A stretch of DNA of 64,000 nt from Pseudorasbora parva. Taxonomy: Eukaryota; Chordata; Actinopteri; Cypriniformes; Gobionidae. Location of the stretch: contig NC_090177.1 in NCBI RefSeq assembly GCF_024679245.1, positions 39,620,803 through 39,684,802 on the forward strand, in the 5' to 3' direction. The notes under the pieces were generated by a model, which worked only from the letters and a program-made list of their open reading frames with translations, made no database searches and was not told the DNA's origin. This document shows positions 12,209 through 25,913 of the stretch, piece after piece; within the stretch, counting starts at the first letter, position 1; every line of letters starts with the position of its first letter. The translations under genes were made by a program, and so were the position numbers.

Positions 12209-13959
12209 TTTAGTGGACAATGCTCAATACAAGAAGACACACACCTAATGCAAGTCCTTGTGTTATTTTTTAATGAAATATTTACAGAGAAATATTTTTT
12301 GAGTTTAGTTTGTTCAGAGAACAAGTCTTCAGGCCTTTGGCTTCATTTAAGCACCAGATCTTCTTTTCTTTTTTAAGAAATGGAAATCCAATCGTTGTTT
12401 TGATAAAACAATGCAGATTTGCGATGGAAATTTGTTCAGACAGACGGTGCCATGATGGGTGTGCTGGAGTGTGATAATTCAAGAGCTGCAGGGGAGGACT
12501 GTGATTTATGGGATATCTTTTATGTGTTACGAAATGCGTTCCTTGGAAACCCCACCCCCAACAATTGAACTGAGTCATTTCCCTAATTGATAGTTGCCTT
12601 GAAACTCCATGAGAGGGGCTGATGAAACTAAAGCTTAATAATGTACACAAGCTATTGTGTGTAGCCAACCCCCCCTCCCCCTCTCTCTATGTGTGTGTGT
12701 GTGTGTGTGCAGTCAAAATGGTCCATCGAGACAAGACCAGACAAACTAAACTATCACATTTACATTGACTTGCTTAAGACTATTGATTTTGTATTGATAT
12801 AGGTGTACACACTTCATGTTAGGTCACTGATACAGAAGTATGAATTATGATGTGTAATCCACTGTACAGCTCTCTGAGGTGTGATCTCATTGTGCCCAGT
12901 ATGAAATGACGTAAATGTGCAGTCCTCAACCGGATTATAGGCCCTATAAGAGAACTGTCTCCAGTCCCAGTCATAAAAGCTATTGATTACTGCCGACTCA
13001 CACTCACACACTCCCCCATTGGCGTCAGTTTTTCCCAGTCAATATTTCTAGTGCTGGTCATTCGAGGTCTTGTGGATGCAGGCTCAATTTCTAAGTTCAA
13101 AAGACACTTTTTTTCATACTTGAACCAGTATGGGATGCTCAAACAATCAGAGGGATGTTTTTATGGCACTATAGTGTTTATATTTTTACTGTAAATGACA
13201 CTCATCACCTTAAAAAATCTAGTCAGTTAGCATAATATTTCCGTCTGTTTATGATAAACAAGACAAGCCCAGTGAGAGGACCTGGTTTATAGCGGCCAAG
13301 AACCGTGCCAGAGCCGCTCCGCCCCGTTCTCGCTACAAGCTGTTTGCAGGATGCTCTATCTGGAGGTATTCCCTCAGCACTCACACCCGCTCCAGAGCTG
13401 AAACAACACACCATAATGAAGAGGCCAGACACTGACACGTGAGACCGGGGAAACACTTACCAAAGCGCTTTACAAAGCAAATTGGGGAAGGATTGTTTTT
13501 AGGTTACTACCGGGGAGTTTTTTTTTCTTACTACTGATATAACAGAAAGCTTATGTAATATTTTTTGATTCTCCACAGCAGTTTTAGTAGGTTATGAGTC
13601 ACATAGGCCTCTGGCTATGGCCGCCTTTAACTGCAAATGCACTGCTGTTATTAAAATTTATTAGATTACAGATCTGTAACTACTCTCATGAAATGTATTT
13701 AATTGCCTCCTGGTATGAACAAAAACGTCTAGAGCAGAACATTCTCCTTTTGGAAATGCTGCTTCATTTAAATTTCAACTATTTTAAATGACCGTATCTG
13801 ATTAAATATGAAGAGGATTCAATGTGAATCATTTAGCGCAAAATCGCAGGGAAGCAGAGTGGTGGAGGGTGAACATTCAGCTGTCGCAAGATGTTTGTTC
13901 GCTCATTTTGGCGTTGATCTAAATCAGTCCCATTTTTTTTATAGCCGAACCCCTTGATG
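12209..13959. other. Unique-looking non-coding DNA with short GT repeat
   Basis: No supported gene. A short (GT)n lies at about 12691-12709. A 128-codon minus-strand frame (12282-12668) has no recognisable motif. The 12300-12640 block is free of repeats and AT/GC balanced, and is a plausible candidate for a conserved non-coding element, but I cannot test conservation. Confidence 0.35.
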
Positions 13960-13964
13960 TAATA

Positions 13965-14092
13965 TTTTTTCTGAGGTCTAGTTCGAGATCTGGAGTTTGA
14001 GTCCCGGCTAGGTCCAATTCCCCTCTGTTCTCTCTTATGATTTTCTGTGTGACCTCCTACTGTCAAAAAAGTTAAAAAAAGCCCCCAAATAT
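13965..14092 (+). mobile_element. SINE 3' fragment (tRNA-derived B-box and tail)
   Basis: GAGTTTGAGTCCCGGCTAGG resembles a tRNA-type B box (GGTTCGAGTCCCGG). It is followed by the pyrimidine-rich body and an A-rich tail ending AAAAAAAGCCCCCAAATATA, the usual 3' layout of a common fish SINE. The A-box half is missing or degenerate. Confidence 0.5.
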
Positions 14093-15009
14093 AGGCTAAC
14101 TTAACAATATTTTAATAATTCAACACATTCTACTGTTTATGGTTCTGTAATATTAGTTAATGGGCACACCACGTTTATTGCCGCACACTCAAAACAAATG
14201 CTGTTTGTATTTATATGGGCAAATGCTATGATTAGATCATTATGGCAGTGATTATTATGTTTCTAGCATGTTATATGTTTGCCAACAGTTCTTCTAACCC
14301 CAAATGATGGCTTTTCATTTCTTAAACAACCATTTAAGAAGACAAATCATGGCCATTTTACAGGAACCCACTGTCAAGATCCATCAGGCTCAAACTGTGA
14401 AAGAATGGTTAGGAGGGAGCATGAAGAATCATTTTCACACATGAATTGGCATCTCTGAGTCCAGTCCTTACATTCATTGAGTCTTTGGGATGTGCTGGAG
14501 GACACTTTACAGAGTGCTGGACTCTTGCATTGGCAATACAAGATCTTGACCAAAAACGGATGTATCTCTTGATGGAACTGTTATTCTTCATGCTTTAAGA
14601 AATAAAAAGCTACACACTCCATAAATTAGGGTTTGGAAGAGCTGTTGCCAAACATATAACATGCTAGAAACTGCAAAAATAATCAAATTATTCACTATTA
14701 AGTATTTACCATTTATGTCCGAACAGTGACCCTTTTTTTTTTTTTTTTTTTGCCAGGCAATGTATATAGACTTATTTTAATACAAACATTCAAATCCTTG
14801 AGCTTTAAATTTGGCAGAACACTGGTAAAACGCTGTACATTTATATCCACAAAAATGGATCCGATTTGATCAGTGCACTAAGCTATATCACATTTTATTA
14901 CGATTAATTATGCAGCAACATTTATTTATCTTAATTTTACATTTAGCTTTTTATCAACTCACAAAACCTCATTTGGGAATCTATATCATGATATCAATGA
15001 AGAATGGTG
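14093..15009. other. Non-coding, poly-T at about 14732-14752
   Basis: Nothing else seen. The short minus-strand frame at 14409-14591 is unsupported. Confidence 0.4.
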
Positions 15010-15013
15010 TTAA

Positions 15014-16140
15014 AGAGGTGCTGAATTGAGAAATAAACTTTCACTTGAGCCTCTGATATATAAAAGGTCATGGTAATATAAGAATATATTGTAAGTTTAG
15101 GAGATGAAAATGTCCTTGTAAGTAAAAGAAAAGCTTTTGTAGACACCAGGCCCATAAAACGAGAGCTCTCAAATCAGTGATGTATTAGAAAGGGGAAACG
15201 CCGCCTCTACAGGTAAATGTGTACGTCTGCATCTGTAGCCCCGCCCACATGCTTATGTAGCCCCACCCACGACTCATGCAGCTAAATGAACAATACACAT
15301 GCCGAAGATAGCAAGATAATCGTTTGTAAACAAGACACGGGTCGATTTGCAGACATATTGAGATTAAAACACAATGCTGTGCCTTCTATATTGGATCCGA
15401 CAGGAATGGTGCAGCACACTAATGTTTGTAAAACATGTTTTTTTATATGTGATAGTATTGCATTGTTACAGAACGTTTTTATTAAGTGTACATGTCTAGC
15501 AGAACATACCTTAGCACACTGTCACAGGCTGGAGAATCCTTTATTTTTGGTTCATTGTGATTCGGGATCAGACTTGGACATGTATGGGCCAGGGCTCGCA
15601 AAGCCCAGTGTCCCGGGGCTGTGTGTTTTCCAGACGGGGTGCCAAAATGAAAGCACGTCGGCAGGCCAGTGAATCTTAAATAGTGAGATAACATTCATTT
15701 CTTGATCTGTTGTTCACTCTCTTGACTTGATATTTGAAGAGTTCACGCTTATCCACCGATCGGGCGGGAAAAAAATCAGTCGTGGGTGAATGAGAGATAA
15801 ATCATTGTGTTTAATTAACCAATACCTTTTGAGAGCCCGGTCAGAGAATTATTCCGGTTGCCGCTTTCAAAACAATTCCTCCCGTGAAAAGACAGGGAAG
15901 CTGAAGCTCGTTAAACATGCAAATCTTATCCAATCCTAGCCGTGGGCGTTTACTTCCAAGTCTCCAGTGACACGCCCATCAAAACCCAGCGTTCAGGAGA
16001 GAGCCTCAAAACCAGTGCAGAAAATAGCCTATTACTTATTATTTATGATGTTTTTGAATGTAAAAACTATGCAAACGTAATAAGTTGACCTCAGAGAACC
16101 GTATAAAAATTAAACTTAAAAACAGCAGTTCATGACACCT
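15014..16140. mobile_element. TTAA-flanked element, about 1.13 kb
   Basis: TTAA at 15010-15013 and 16141-16144 flank ends AGAGGTGCTGAATTGAG and TTCATGACACCT, which are partly inverted (AGGTG...CACCT). A 128-codon + strand frame (15286-15672) rich in Cys/His lies inside but matches nothing I recognise. It could be a decayed internal exon or chance. Non-autonomous. Confidence 0.6.
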
Positions 16141-16144
16141 TTAA

Positions 16145-18260
16145 AGATAACCGTTTTTCACGCTCTTTCTGCAGAGGCCGGTCTATAGCTATCTGTTTGT
16201 GAGTACAGAACGAGAACGAGTGAATGCCAAGCTTCATCCTGTCTCAGAGCTACGCCTCAGGACAAAAGTCATTTGGGGTCCAAGCTGAGGTCACCTGTGT
16301 GCGTAATAGATCCCGAATCAGTCAATACTCTGTGGTCACTGAAGGGCTAGTTCCTAAAAGCATCTTACCCAGATCACTTACATATGGTGACTGCTCACTA
16401 TAGCAAAGGCTGTTTTGCACCATTCAAATCTCAAGTCTTTTGAGGCAAGTTGTAGTGTTGACATACGTCTGGATTTTCTGATGTAGTCTGTCAATTTTGA
16501 GACGCTTGAGTGCAGCAGTTACCACAGGCCATGTTCAGACACTTTTGAGCACTTGTCTTTTTGCCATGAAAGAGAGCTGTTTTGTTTTTTAACACATTGA
16601 TTTATTTTTGAATCTATTCCAAGATTTTCCCTCTAAAAGAATCCAACCTGTCTACCTGTTAATGTGAGCAATCTTGTACTTGAGTTTGCGGCAAATATTG
16701 ACACCGTGTAAGGGCCGAACGATCCGGCTCTCGCTGTGGACTAGGTGGAGGACTGGAAAAGGCCATCCCTTTCTCTCCTGCTTAGAGTGATTGAGGCGTT
16801 ATTGATTTCATTTTCATCAGCTCTGAAGGAGGCAGCCACACTTAAGGGAGATGGGTAATTTTTTGTGACACGTAATAAAAGCCTTGCGAGTCTCCAGCTG
16901 TCGATCTCCATGGTGGCCGAGACAGTGGACCAGCACAGAGTAAAGGCTAACCATGAATGCGGCCCTCGTGCTGTTTTATTCTGGTGCACATTACATCAGC
17001 AGTGAATGCAGGGGAACACTGGTTAAACCCTGGAAGTGTCTACTGTATGTCTTTCTCTCATTACATTTACCTCACGGCTATAGTTTCATTTTCAGCCACA
17101 GATAATGAGGGGGTTTGAGCACTTCAGTGCTTCCATTAGCAGCAGAAAAAACATATTTTGCATTGATTTGAGGCTGACGAAACTGTAGCAAAATGATACT
17201 GTATGATACATATGTTGAATTATAGGTTGAGTTTCTATATCATTAAGAATTGTCTGAGCTCTTCAAATGCTGGGATGGCTTCTGTGATCGTTTAGAGTTA
17301 CAGAGCTGCTTTTCTAATGAAATCCATTATTTGGCGTTTTACCAATATTTGATTTTTATATATCGATATTTTGTATTGACTTGTAATTGTGTGCAATTAA
17401 ACAAGTGGACATTTTGCCTAGTTTCAATCTCAATCCAAAAAATGTGCTTCCTCCATTTTTTCTTTTCAGATATTTTAAATGACTTTGGAGAATATTTTGC
17501 ATAATAAAAACTAAATTTTCAGTACTTGACTAACATTCAGTATGAGATGTTTGCTGTTTTTTGGATCATGGTGGTTAGGTTGTAGCTGACCCAAGCTGTG
17601 TTATCCATCAAGTGTGGGCCTGGTTGACTTGGTAGACTATTTTCTTCTAAATTCAAAAACCAGGTCATACCAGCTTAAGGTAGATATGCGGTTTTGAAAC
17701 ACGGTAGCTTGGCGGTTGAAGATTCTGCACCATTTCTAACCAGCTTGATCAAATGTTCTACCAGCTCAACCACATCTCCACCATCTGCTAGTCCAGCTGC
17801 TCTATTTAATACTTGAGAATGATTTCATGAGTATGGACATCGGTTAGCACGTGTGTCCTGTGGCTGAATAGAAGAGCTTGTTGGACCTTCAGCCTTACCG
17901 ATGAATTGACAGTGCAATGTTGTTTAGTGAACTTTAAATTAATATTGTTGAAAATGTTTGCTGTTTTTAAATCGCATATAAATGTATTCACTCTAATATA
18001 TATATATATATATGGAACAATACAGAATTAAATTTGTATTTCATATAGATTTTTCACAAAGATATGATCAATGTTTTGAATTAAGCATTGCATTGTGGTG
18101 TGTTTTAGGGTTAAAGAAAATGTAGGTAAACTTAACAAATAATCTCCTGGCAGAAAATTTCCGGTTTCTTTTCCTATTTCTTGTCTTTTCTTTTGTCAAA
18201 GTCATACAAGAAAATACTCTTTCATTCTTTCTACTACTAACGTTTCAGTTGTAGTTCAAT
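16145..18260. other. Repeat-poor sequence with a candidate regulatory block
   Basis: No coding exon was recognised. The 16690-17010 block is balanced in composition and contains no inverted ends or tandem repeats. A short TA run is at 17996-18013. Confidence 0.35.
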
Positions 18261-19655
18261 GTGTTTCCATCCATCAATCCATCCAATGGACCCCCATCTA
18301 TCCATCCATCCATCCATATATCCAATCAACGCCATTCATTCACCCAATCAATCCATCCACCCACCTGCCCATCATTGACTCCATCCATCCATCCATACCC
18401 CCAATTAATTCATCCACCCAATCCATTCTTCCATCCTTCTATCCATCATCAACTCATCCATAAATCCATCCATCCACCTAATCCATCCATACTTCCATCT
18501 ATCCATATATCCAATCAACCCCATCCTTCATCAGTCCATCCATCCATCCATCCATCCAGCCAAAGTATCCTCTCAATCATCTGTCGTTCATCTACTCCAT
18601 CCATCCATCCATCCATCCATCCATCTATCCATCCATATATCCAATCGACGCCATTCATCCACCCATACAATCCATCCACCCACCTGCCCATCATCCATTC
18701 ATCCATCCACACAATCAATTCATCCACCCATCCATCCTTCTATCCATCATCAACTCCATCCATAAACCCACCCATCCATCTAATCCATCCATACTTCCAT
18801 CTATCCATATATCCAGTTGACGCCATCCATTCATTCATCCATCCATCCACCTATTTATCCATCCAAAGTATCCTCTTAATCATCTATCTTTCATCTACTC
18901 CATCCATCTATCCACCAATTTATCTATCCAAAGTATCATCTCAATCATCTATCTTTCATCTACTCCATCCATCCATCCATCCATCCATCCATGTACTTAA
19001 TCAATTCATCCATCCTTCCATCCTTCTATCCATCATCATCTCTATCCATAACTCCATCCACCTAATCCATCCATACTTCCATCTATCCATTAAATCAACG
19101 CCATTCATCCACCCAAACAATCCATCCACCCACCGGCCCATCATTGACTCCATCCATCCATACACCCAATTAAATAATCCACCCAATCCATCCTTCTATC
19201 CATCATCAACTCATCCATAAATCCATCTATTCACCTTATCCATCCATACTTCCATCTATCCAATCAACTCCATCCATCATCGATCCATCCATCCAAAGTA
19301 TCCTCTCAATCATTTATCATCTACTCCATCCATCCATCCATCCTCACAATCAATTCATACTTCCATCTATCCATATATCCAGTTGACCCCATCCATCCAT
19401 CCATCCATCCATCCATCCATCCATCCACCCACCTATTTATCCATCCAAAGTATCTTCTTAATCATCTATCTTTTATCTACTTGATCCGTCCATCCATCCA
19501 TCCATCCATCCATCCACCAATTTATCTATCCAAAGTATTCTCTTAATCATCTGTCTTTCATCTACTCCATCCATCCATCCATCCATCCATCCATCCATCC
19601 ATCCATCCATCCATGCACTTAATCAATTCATGAACCCAATCCATCCGTCCATCCT

Positions 19656-19754
<99 letters not shown>

Positions 19755-20605
19755 CTCTATCATCATCATCATCTACATCCATAACCCTATCCATCCACCT
19801 AATGCATCCATACTTCCATCTATCCATATATCCAATCAACGCCATTCATCCACCCAAACAATCCATCCACCCACCTGCCCATCATTGACTCCATCCATCC
19901 ATCCACCCAGTCCATCCTTCCATCCTTCTATCCATCATCAACTCATCCATAAATCCATCCATCCACCTAATCCATCCATACTTCCATCTATCCATATATC
20001 CAGTCAACCCCATCCATCATCGATCCATCCGTCCATCCATCCTAACAAAGTATCCTCTCAATCATCTATCTTTCATCTACTCCATCCATCCAGCCATCCA
20101 TCCATGCACTTAATCAATTCATCCACCCAATCCATCCTTTCATCCTTCTATCTATCATCATCCATTCTATCTATCATCATCCATCCATAACCCCATCCAT
20201 CCACCTAATCCACCCATACTTCCATCTATCCATATATCCAATCGACCCCATCCATCCATCCATCCATCCAAAGTATCCTCTCAATCATCTATCTTTTATC
20301 TACTCCATCCATCCATCTATCCATCCATTCACCCATCTATCCATCCATTTATCCAGTCGATGCCATTCATCCACCCAAATAATCCATCCACCCACCTGCC
20401 CATCATCAATCCATCCAATCCATCCTTCTATCTATTATCAACTCCATCCATACTTCCATCTATCCATATATCCAGTTGACTCCATCCATCCATCCATCCA
20501 CCCATTTATCCTTTCAAAGTATCCTCATAATCATCTATCTTTCATCTACTCCATCCATCCGTCCATCCATCCATCCATCCATACATACATCCATACATAC
20601 ATAAA
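18261..20605. repeat. CCAT-rich satellite with modular higher-order structure
   Basis: About 2.3 kb is built on the tetramer CCAT/ATCC. It is organised in recurring modules: CAAAGTATCCTCTCAATCAT (near 18561, 18866, 18925, 19294, 19445, 19528, 20046, 20269, 20513), ACTTCCATCTATCCATATAT (near 18490, 18791, 19359, 19811, 19979, 20218, 20453) and a CCACCCACCTGCCCATCAT module. A pure (ATCT)n run sits at about 19657-19756. Long open frames on + (18261-19220, 19630-20190) are Ser/His/Pro/Ile repeats produced by the satellite and are not genes. Confidence 0.95.
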
Positions 20606-21525
20606 CTCTACATTGCACAGGCTGATAGGTCCTCAATCTGCATGCACATCATTATCTATAGGGCACAGCTGGTTGGTTGCTGACTGTATGAGTAGCCAAT
20701 GAGCTCCCTGCTCAACCTTCAAATACCTGGTCAGCGTTTGAATAACAGTTGCAGCGCTTTCATGCTCCACCTGTATAGATCTGCTAGGCAAAAGAAGCCC
20801 AAAAATGTAAAAACTTTCACAAAACATTTTAATATTTGAATGACACGTTCTCATTTTCATGGTCATCTCTTGGTTAATGGTTAAATCTCATTCAAGTAAA
20901 CAGGTAAAAATGATAGTTTTATTATTATTAAACAGAATTAGCTATGGTTCATTAATACTGACACTCTAATTATTTTGTTATTTTAATACACAGCTCCCTG
21001 AAATACTTGTTTCTGATTGGTCGATTGTGGCATTCTCTACTCATATTTGTTCGTTTAATGCCACTAACCTGATTGAAGTGGACCACAGTCCAAGGCTAGT
21101 GTACAGTCATGTCTCTAATGTCACTCGCCATGGCCATTTATATATTTATTAGGCAAGTTGTCATGTAATAAGTGGAATGATATACAGTGAGTTTATTTAC
21201 CGATAATGACCAGCTGACTGTACATAATCCCTTACATATCAGTGCACTGCTATTCTTGCACCCTATCTTTATGGTTTTCCTGTCTTTCATTCTCTGTGCT
21301 GCAACATATTGCAAGCAGCAGCACCTCTGCAGCCCCCCTCTTTATAAATTCATTGAATCGCTGCATTTTCCGTCCACTGTCCAGAGAGCCGTTCAATATT
21401 GTATTTTACAGGCTTACTGTCTACATTTCTGCAAAAAACAACAGGGTGTTTTAAGGTCACAAGAGTTTGATGAGGAAGGCAGAGGCAGTGTTTCATACTG
21501 ACCCGAGCTGATTACCCCACAGCGC
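20606..21525. other. Non-coding, upstream of candidate syt2 first exon
   Basis: AT-rich flank. Short frames at 21187-21501 have no recognisable motif. It may hold distal promoter sequence of the gene that seems to begin near 21.5-21.9 kb. Confidence 0.35.
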
Positions 21526-21529
21526 GAGA

Positions 21530-21947
21530 GACGGAGACATGAGAAAAAAGAAGCGGGATGTATGCAGAGCTGTGTGAGCAGCATCTCCAATCAGGCAGCT
21601 TAGGAAGAGGATGGAATGGGAAGGGTGGGGGAAGGAAAAACGGAGAGAGAGGGAATGGGTGTGTGTATTTGAGAGGTGTGGGGGGGGGGATTTCTCTGTG
21701 GGAGAGAGAAAGTGGCAGAGAAAGCGCACAGAAGGAGGGGAGGGGTGTATGTGTGTGTTCACTGGAGTGTGTGTGTAGTGCTGCAGTAACGAGTGGAGAG
21801 GGGGAATGACTGCAGTTTCACGGGCTGATGGAAGAGCACGAGCAGGAGACATCCGCACGCCGCTGAAACGTTAACCCCTAAGTGCCTCGCTGGTGTATGG
21901 CCCAGACGCTCGTTGAGGATTAGGACAGAGGAGATCACTGCAGTCAG
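21530..21947 (+). promoter_or_regulatory. syt2: Candidate promoter and non-coding first exon of syt2
   Basis: The composition switches to purine-rich and GC-richer sequence with CpGs (GCGCGAGAGACGGAGAC near 21521, CCGCACGCCGCTGAAACG near 21855). The block ends at GCAGTCAG|GTGTGTGG, a good donor at 21947/21948. It contains no long coding frame. Synaptotagmin genes commonly have non-coding 5' exons far upstream of the start-codon exon, and the start-codon exon at 55422 here begins with a splice acceptor, so an upstream exon on this strand is required. That this block is that exon is inference. No TATA box was seen and the transcription start is not defined. Confidence 0.45.
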
Positions 21948-23102
<1,155 letters not shown>

Positions 23103-23549
23103 TCTCTTGGGATTCTCCCGCAGAGGACTGGGGATCACAAGGAAGGGACATTCTCAAGGACAAATGCTGTGTCATCAAGGCTTCAGACCTTGAGCTGGAG
23201 TACAGTACAGTGTGGCATTGAGCTTAGATGTATAAGGGAAATGTATATAAGGGGGTATATGTGTGCTTTATAGCTTGTCTGATCATTCTGGTTTTAGATC
23301 TGGAAGCTATTGGGTTGTTTTTGCTTCTTGTGTTAAGTGTGTATGTTCATATGTGTTTAAGACGTAATGTGAAGGACTAGCCTTCATCTAAAACATTTGC
23401 TTGGTTAATTAGGTTTCTGATGCTACAGAGGAACATCCCAAAATCCCTTAGGAACAATCCAATGGAATCAAATGAGATAAACGTTGCCGTTCTGTTAGAG
23501 CTGTAGATACAGCTCAGATAATTTGGTCTTTCTATTTAAGTTCACACTG

Positions 23550-24480
23550 CACTCTAAAAAATATATTTAAAAAATAAGTTACCTGGTTGTCCTTAAAATT
23601 TTGTGTTCATTGAAATTAAAAAAATGCGTTAATACAATGACAATTTTTTTGAGAATCGACAACCTTTATTCAAATACTATTAAAAGATTTTGTAAGCATA
23701 TTGGCAAATTGTGTGTTTTATTTGTGATGACGCAGTGGAGCTGGTCAAATTGTGCTATTTTCAAGATTTATCACATTTTTATGTGGTTCAGATACAATCA
23801 TATTTTAAGTTTCTATTTATTAAACAAATTTCCTTCATTGTATCAACTCAAATTTTTAATTTCAATAAACTCAAAATTTTAAAGGCCCCGTTCTTTGTGT
23901 GTTTTCGAAGCTTTGATTATGTTTACAGTGTGCAATATTACATGAGTTCATGTTTCGCGTGTAAAAAAACACAGGGCCTGAGGATTTCCTTGTTCTATGA
24001 AGTCCCTCCTTCAGAAATTCGTAACGAGTTGGGCCAGCGCTTCCCGTGTTGTGATTGGACAGCAGCTTAGCGCACTTTGCCTGGAAAGGTCCCGCCTCTT
24101 ACCATAACGGAGGATGCAAGCGCTGAATGTGCGCTCTTCTCCACGTGGGAGAGCAACGAGACCACGCCCCTATTTTGCGTGTTCTTGTGGGTGGAGGGTT
24201 AGTCAACAAACGGTTCTAGTGACGTCATTACATCCCTGCGCTTCCTGCTGTAGTCCAAACCGGCCGTTCGCTGAAGGCTTTGAAAGGGAACTTCTGTTAA
24301 ATAAAATAACTCGCTAAGCATTGAACTTTGAGCTTTTTAATTTTACAGGTATTATTTATGCTCCAACAGCAACATTACACACTAACGTAAGTTTGAAAGA
24401 TGGAATCGCGAAGAACGGCACCTTTAAGGCAACCAGGTTACTTACTTTTTTAAGTTAAACCAACAAAAAAATGTACAGTG
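23550..24480. mobile_element. CACTGTAA-type MITE, copy 1 (middle layer)
   Basis: Ends CACTCTAAAAAAT and ACAGTG flank sequence that matches the copy at 37553-37945 almost throughout (AAGTTACCTGGTTG, TTAAAAGATTTTGTAAGC, ACTTACTTTTTTAAGTTAAA). It is flanked by TG on both sides. The opposite arm of the surrounding palindrome shows the unoccupied site with a single TG. It is itself interrupted by a TTAA element. Confidence 0.85.
23883..24423. mobile_element. TTAA MITE, 541 bp (inner layer)
   Basis: TTAA at 23879-23882 and 24424-24427. Inverted ends AGGCCCCGTTCTTTG and CGAAGAACGGCACCT. The copy of the host MITE at 37553 has a single TTAA at 37879-37882 and no insert, confirming the boundaries. Confidence 0.9.
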
Positions 24481-24811
24481 TGGGATTTCAGAATTGACTG
24501 CAAATATTAAGATCTGACACTGCCATAGTTATTTGTTATCAAACGTCTCCAAAATCTGTTGTACTAACTGTATCTTGGAAGTTCAGAATTGAAATATTCA
24601 ATGATTAATGCTAAAATAGTAATGCACCAACTAACTGTTCGTTTGAATTGAGTATAGAATATTTCATTTGCGAACTTCCAAGATACTGTTAGTACAACAG
24701 ACTTTGGAAACTTAAGATAAAAAATAACTATGGCAGTTTCAGATCTTATTATTTGCCATCATAATTCTGAAATCCCAGTGTGAACTTAAATAGAAAGACC
24801 AAATTATCTGA

Positions 24812-25913
24812 GGAACTGCATGAAAGCCTGTATTAATCAATAATCTGTCTATGTGATTAAAATTTGTGTGAAAAGCTAGGCAATTTGTTCCAGCTGGAAA
24901 CTGCTGTGAATTGTGGCTATAGGGACGTTTTTGGTGTTTTACATGAGGCCTAGTATGTCTAGTAAAGTTTCCCTTCATCTATATTTTATGGTTTCTGTCA
25001 GCAGCCCAATTATTAACTAGTGTGCTTAAAATAATGAGTATCATAATTTAAAAATAAAATTAAATAAATGTACTAAATCATGATGTAATAAGAAAACAGT
25101 ATCTGCCCAGTATGCAGCTAACTAATAATAAATCTGAGCGAAACCATAACAGCTAGTGTCATTTGTCATCATGGACACTTGTTCCCATCTGGTCTCGCAT
25201 CGCAGTTTTGCGTTATGATGAATTGCACTCGATAAGGCAAGCAATGGTCAGAACTACAATGGATCGTAGCTTTTATTGGCAGGGGAACATTATTTAGAAC
25301 TTGCCCTCTGGATTTGTGTTAGAGAGGTCAATTCAGACCGAAAAAAAGATGAAACCCCTGTGGAACAGCCCTCTTGAGGAGAAACGCCTCCTTTCAGGAT
25401 ATAGCTCATTATTTTGGAAACCGTCACTGTTGTGTCCTTAATGACAGTGTTCCGTCTCAAACTCAATCAAGATATTCATGTTTTTATGAAGTTAATGCGA
25501 TAGTTCACCAACAAATCAAAACAAAACGAGATTTTAGCAGAATGTCAAGGCTGCTTCTTTTCTTATATGATGCCCAGGGGTTGTAAAGCTGCATAAAGGA
25601 CAAAAAAGTACCATAAAAACAGACAATTTTCTATATTACAAGTGTTCAGGGGCCATAAAATAGTGTTTTGCATGCTGTTGTCCCGAATTTCACCCAAAAG
25701 TCTCTCTTCTGGCATCTTCATGTCATTCCAAACTGCTTTTGGCCAAAACACAAAGGAGAGATTTAAAAAGAATCTCAAAACTGTTTTGTCCATACATAGT
25801 CAACTGGGTCCAATGTTATAGCTCCGAAAAGGACAGGAAGAAGAAATAAAAGGAGTCCTTGGTTTAACCCAAGTATTCTGAGGTAATGCGATCACTTCAT
25901 GAGACATTATGAC
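24812..25913. other. Intronic non-coding DNA
   Basis: No gene, repeat array or terminal inverted repeat recognised. Confidence 0.4.

Larger units (their letters stand above)
23514..24811. mobile_element. Fold-back element, outer layer of a three-layer nest
   Basis: The left arm (TCAGATAATTTGGTCTTTCT...) is the inverse complement of the right arm ending ...AGAAAGACCAAATTATCTGA. Complementarity continues through GGGATTTCAGAATT, AAGATCTGA and the TTGTACTAAC/GTTAGTACAA region near the centre. The left arm is interrupted by the 23550-24480 element; the right arm is uninterrupted. Confidence 0.85.

Noticed and set aside
12282..12668. 128-codon minus-strand frame
   Set aside because: No motif or splice context and low-complexity C-terminus; better seen as non-coding unique DNA.
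13989..14012. tRNA gene suggested by a B-box-like motif
   Set aside because: No A box, acceptor stem or anticodon arm could be built; fits a SINE 3' fragment.
18261..19220. 319-codon Ser/His/Pro/Ile open frame
   Set aside because: It is the translation of a CCAT satellite; open frames exist on both strands and follow the repeat phase.
19630..20190. 186-codon open frame
   Set aside because: Same satellite, including a pure (ATCT)n run; no non-repeat protein sequence.
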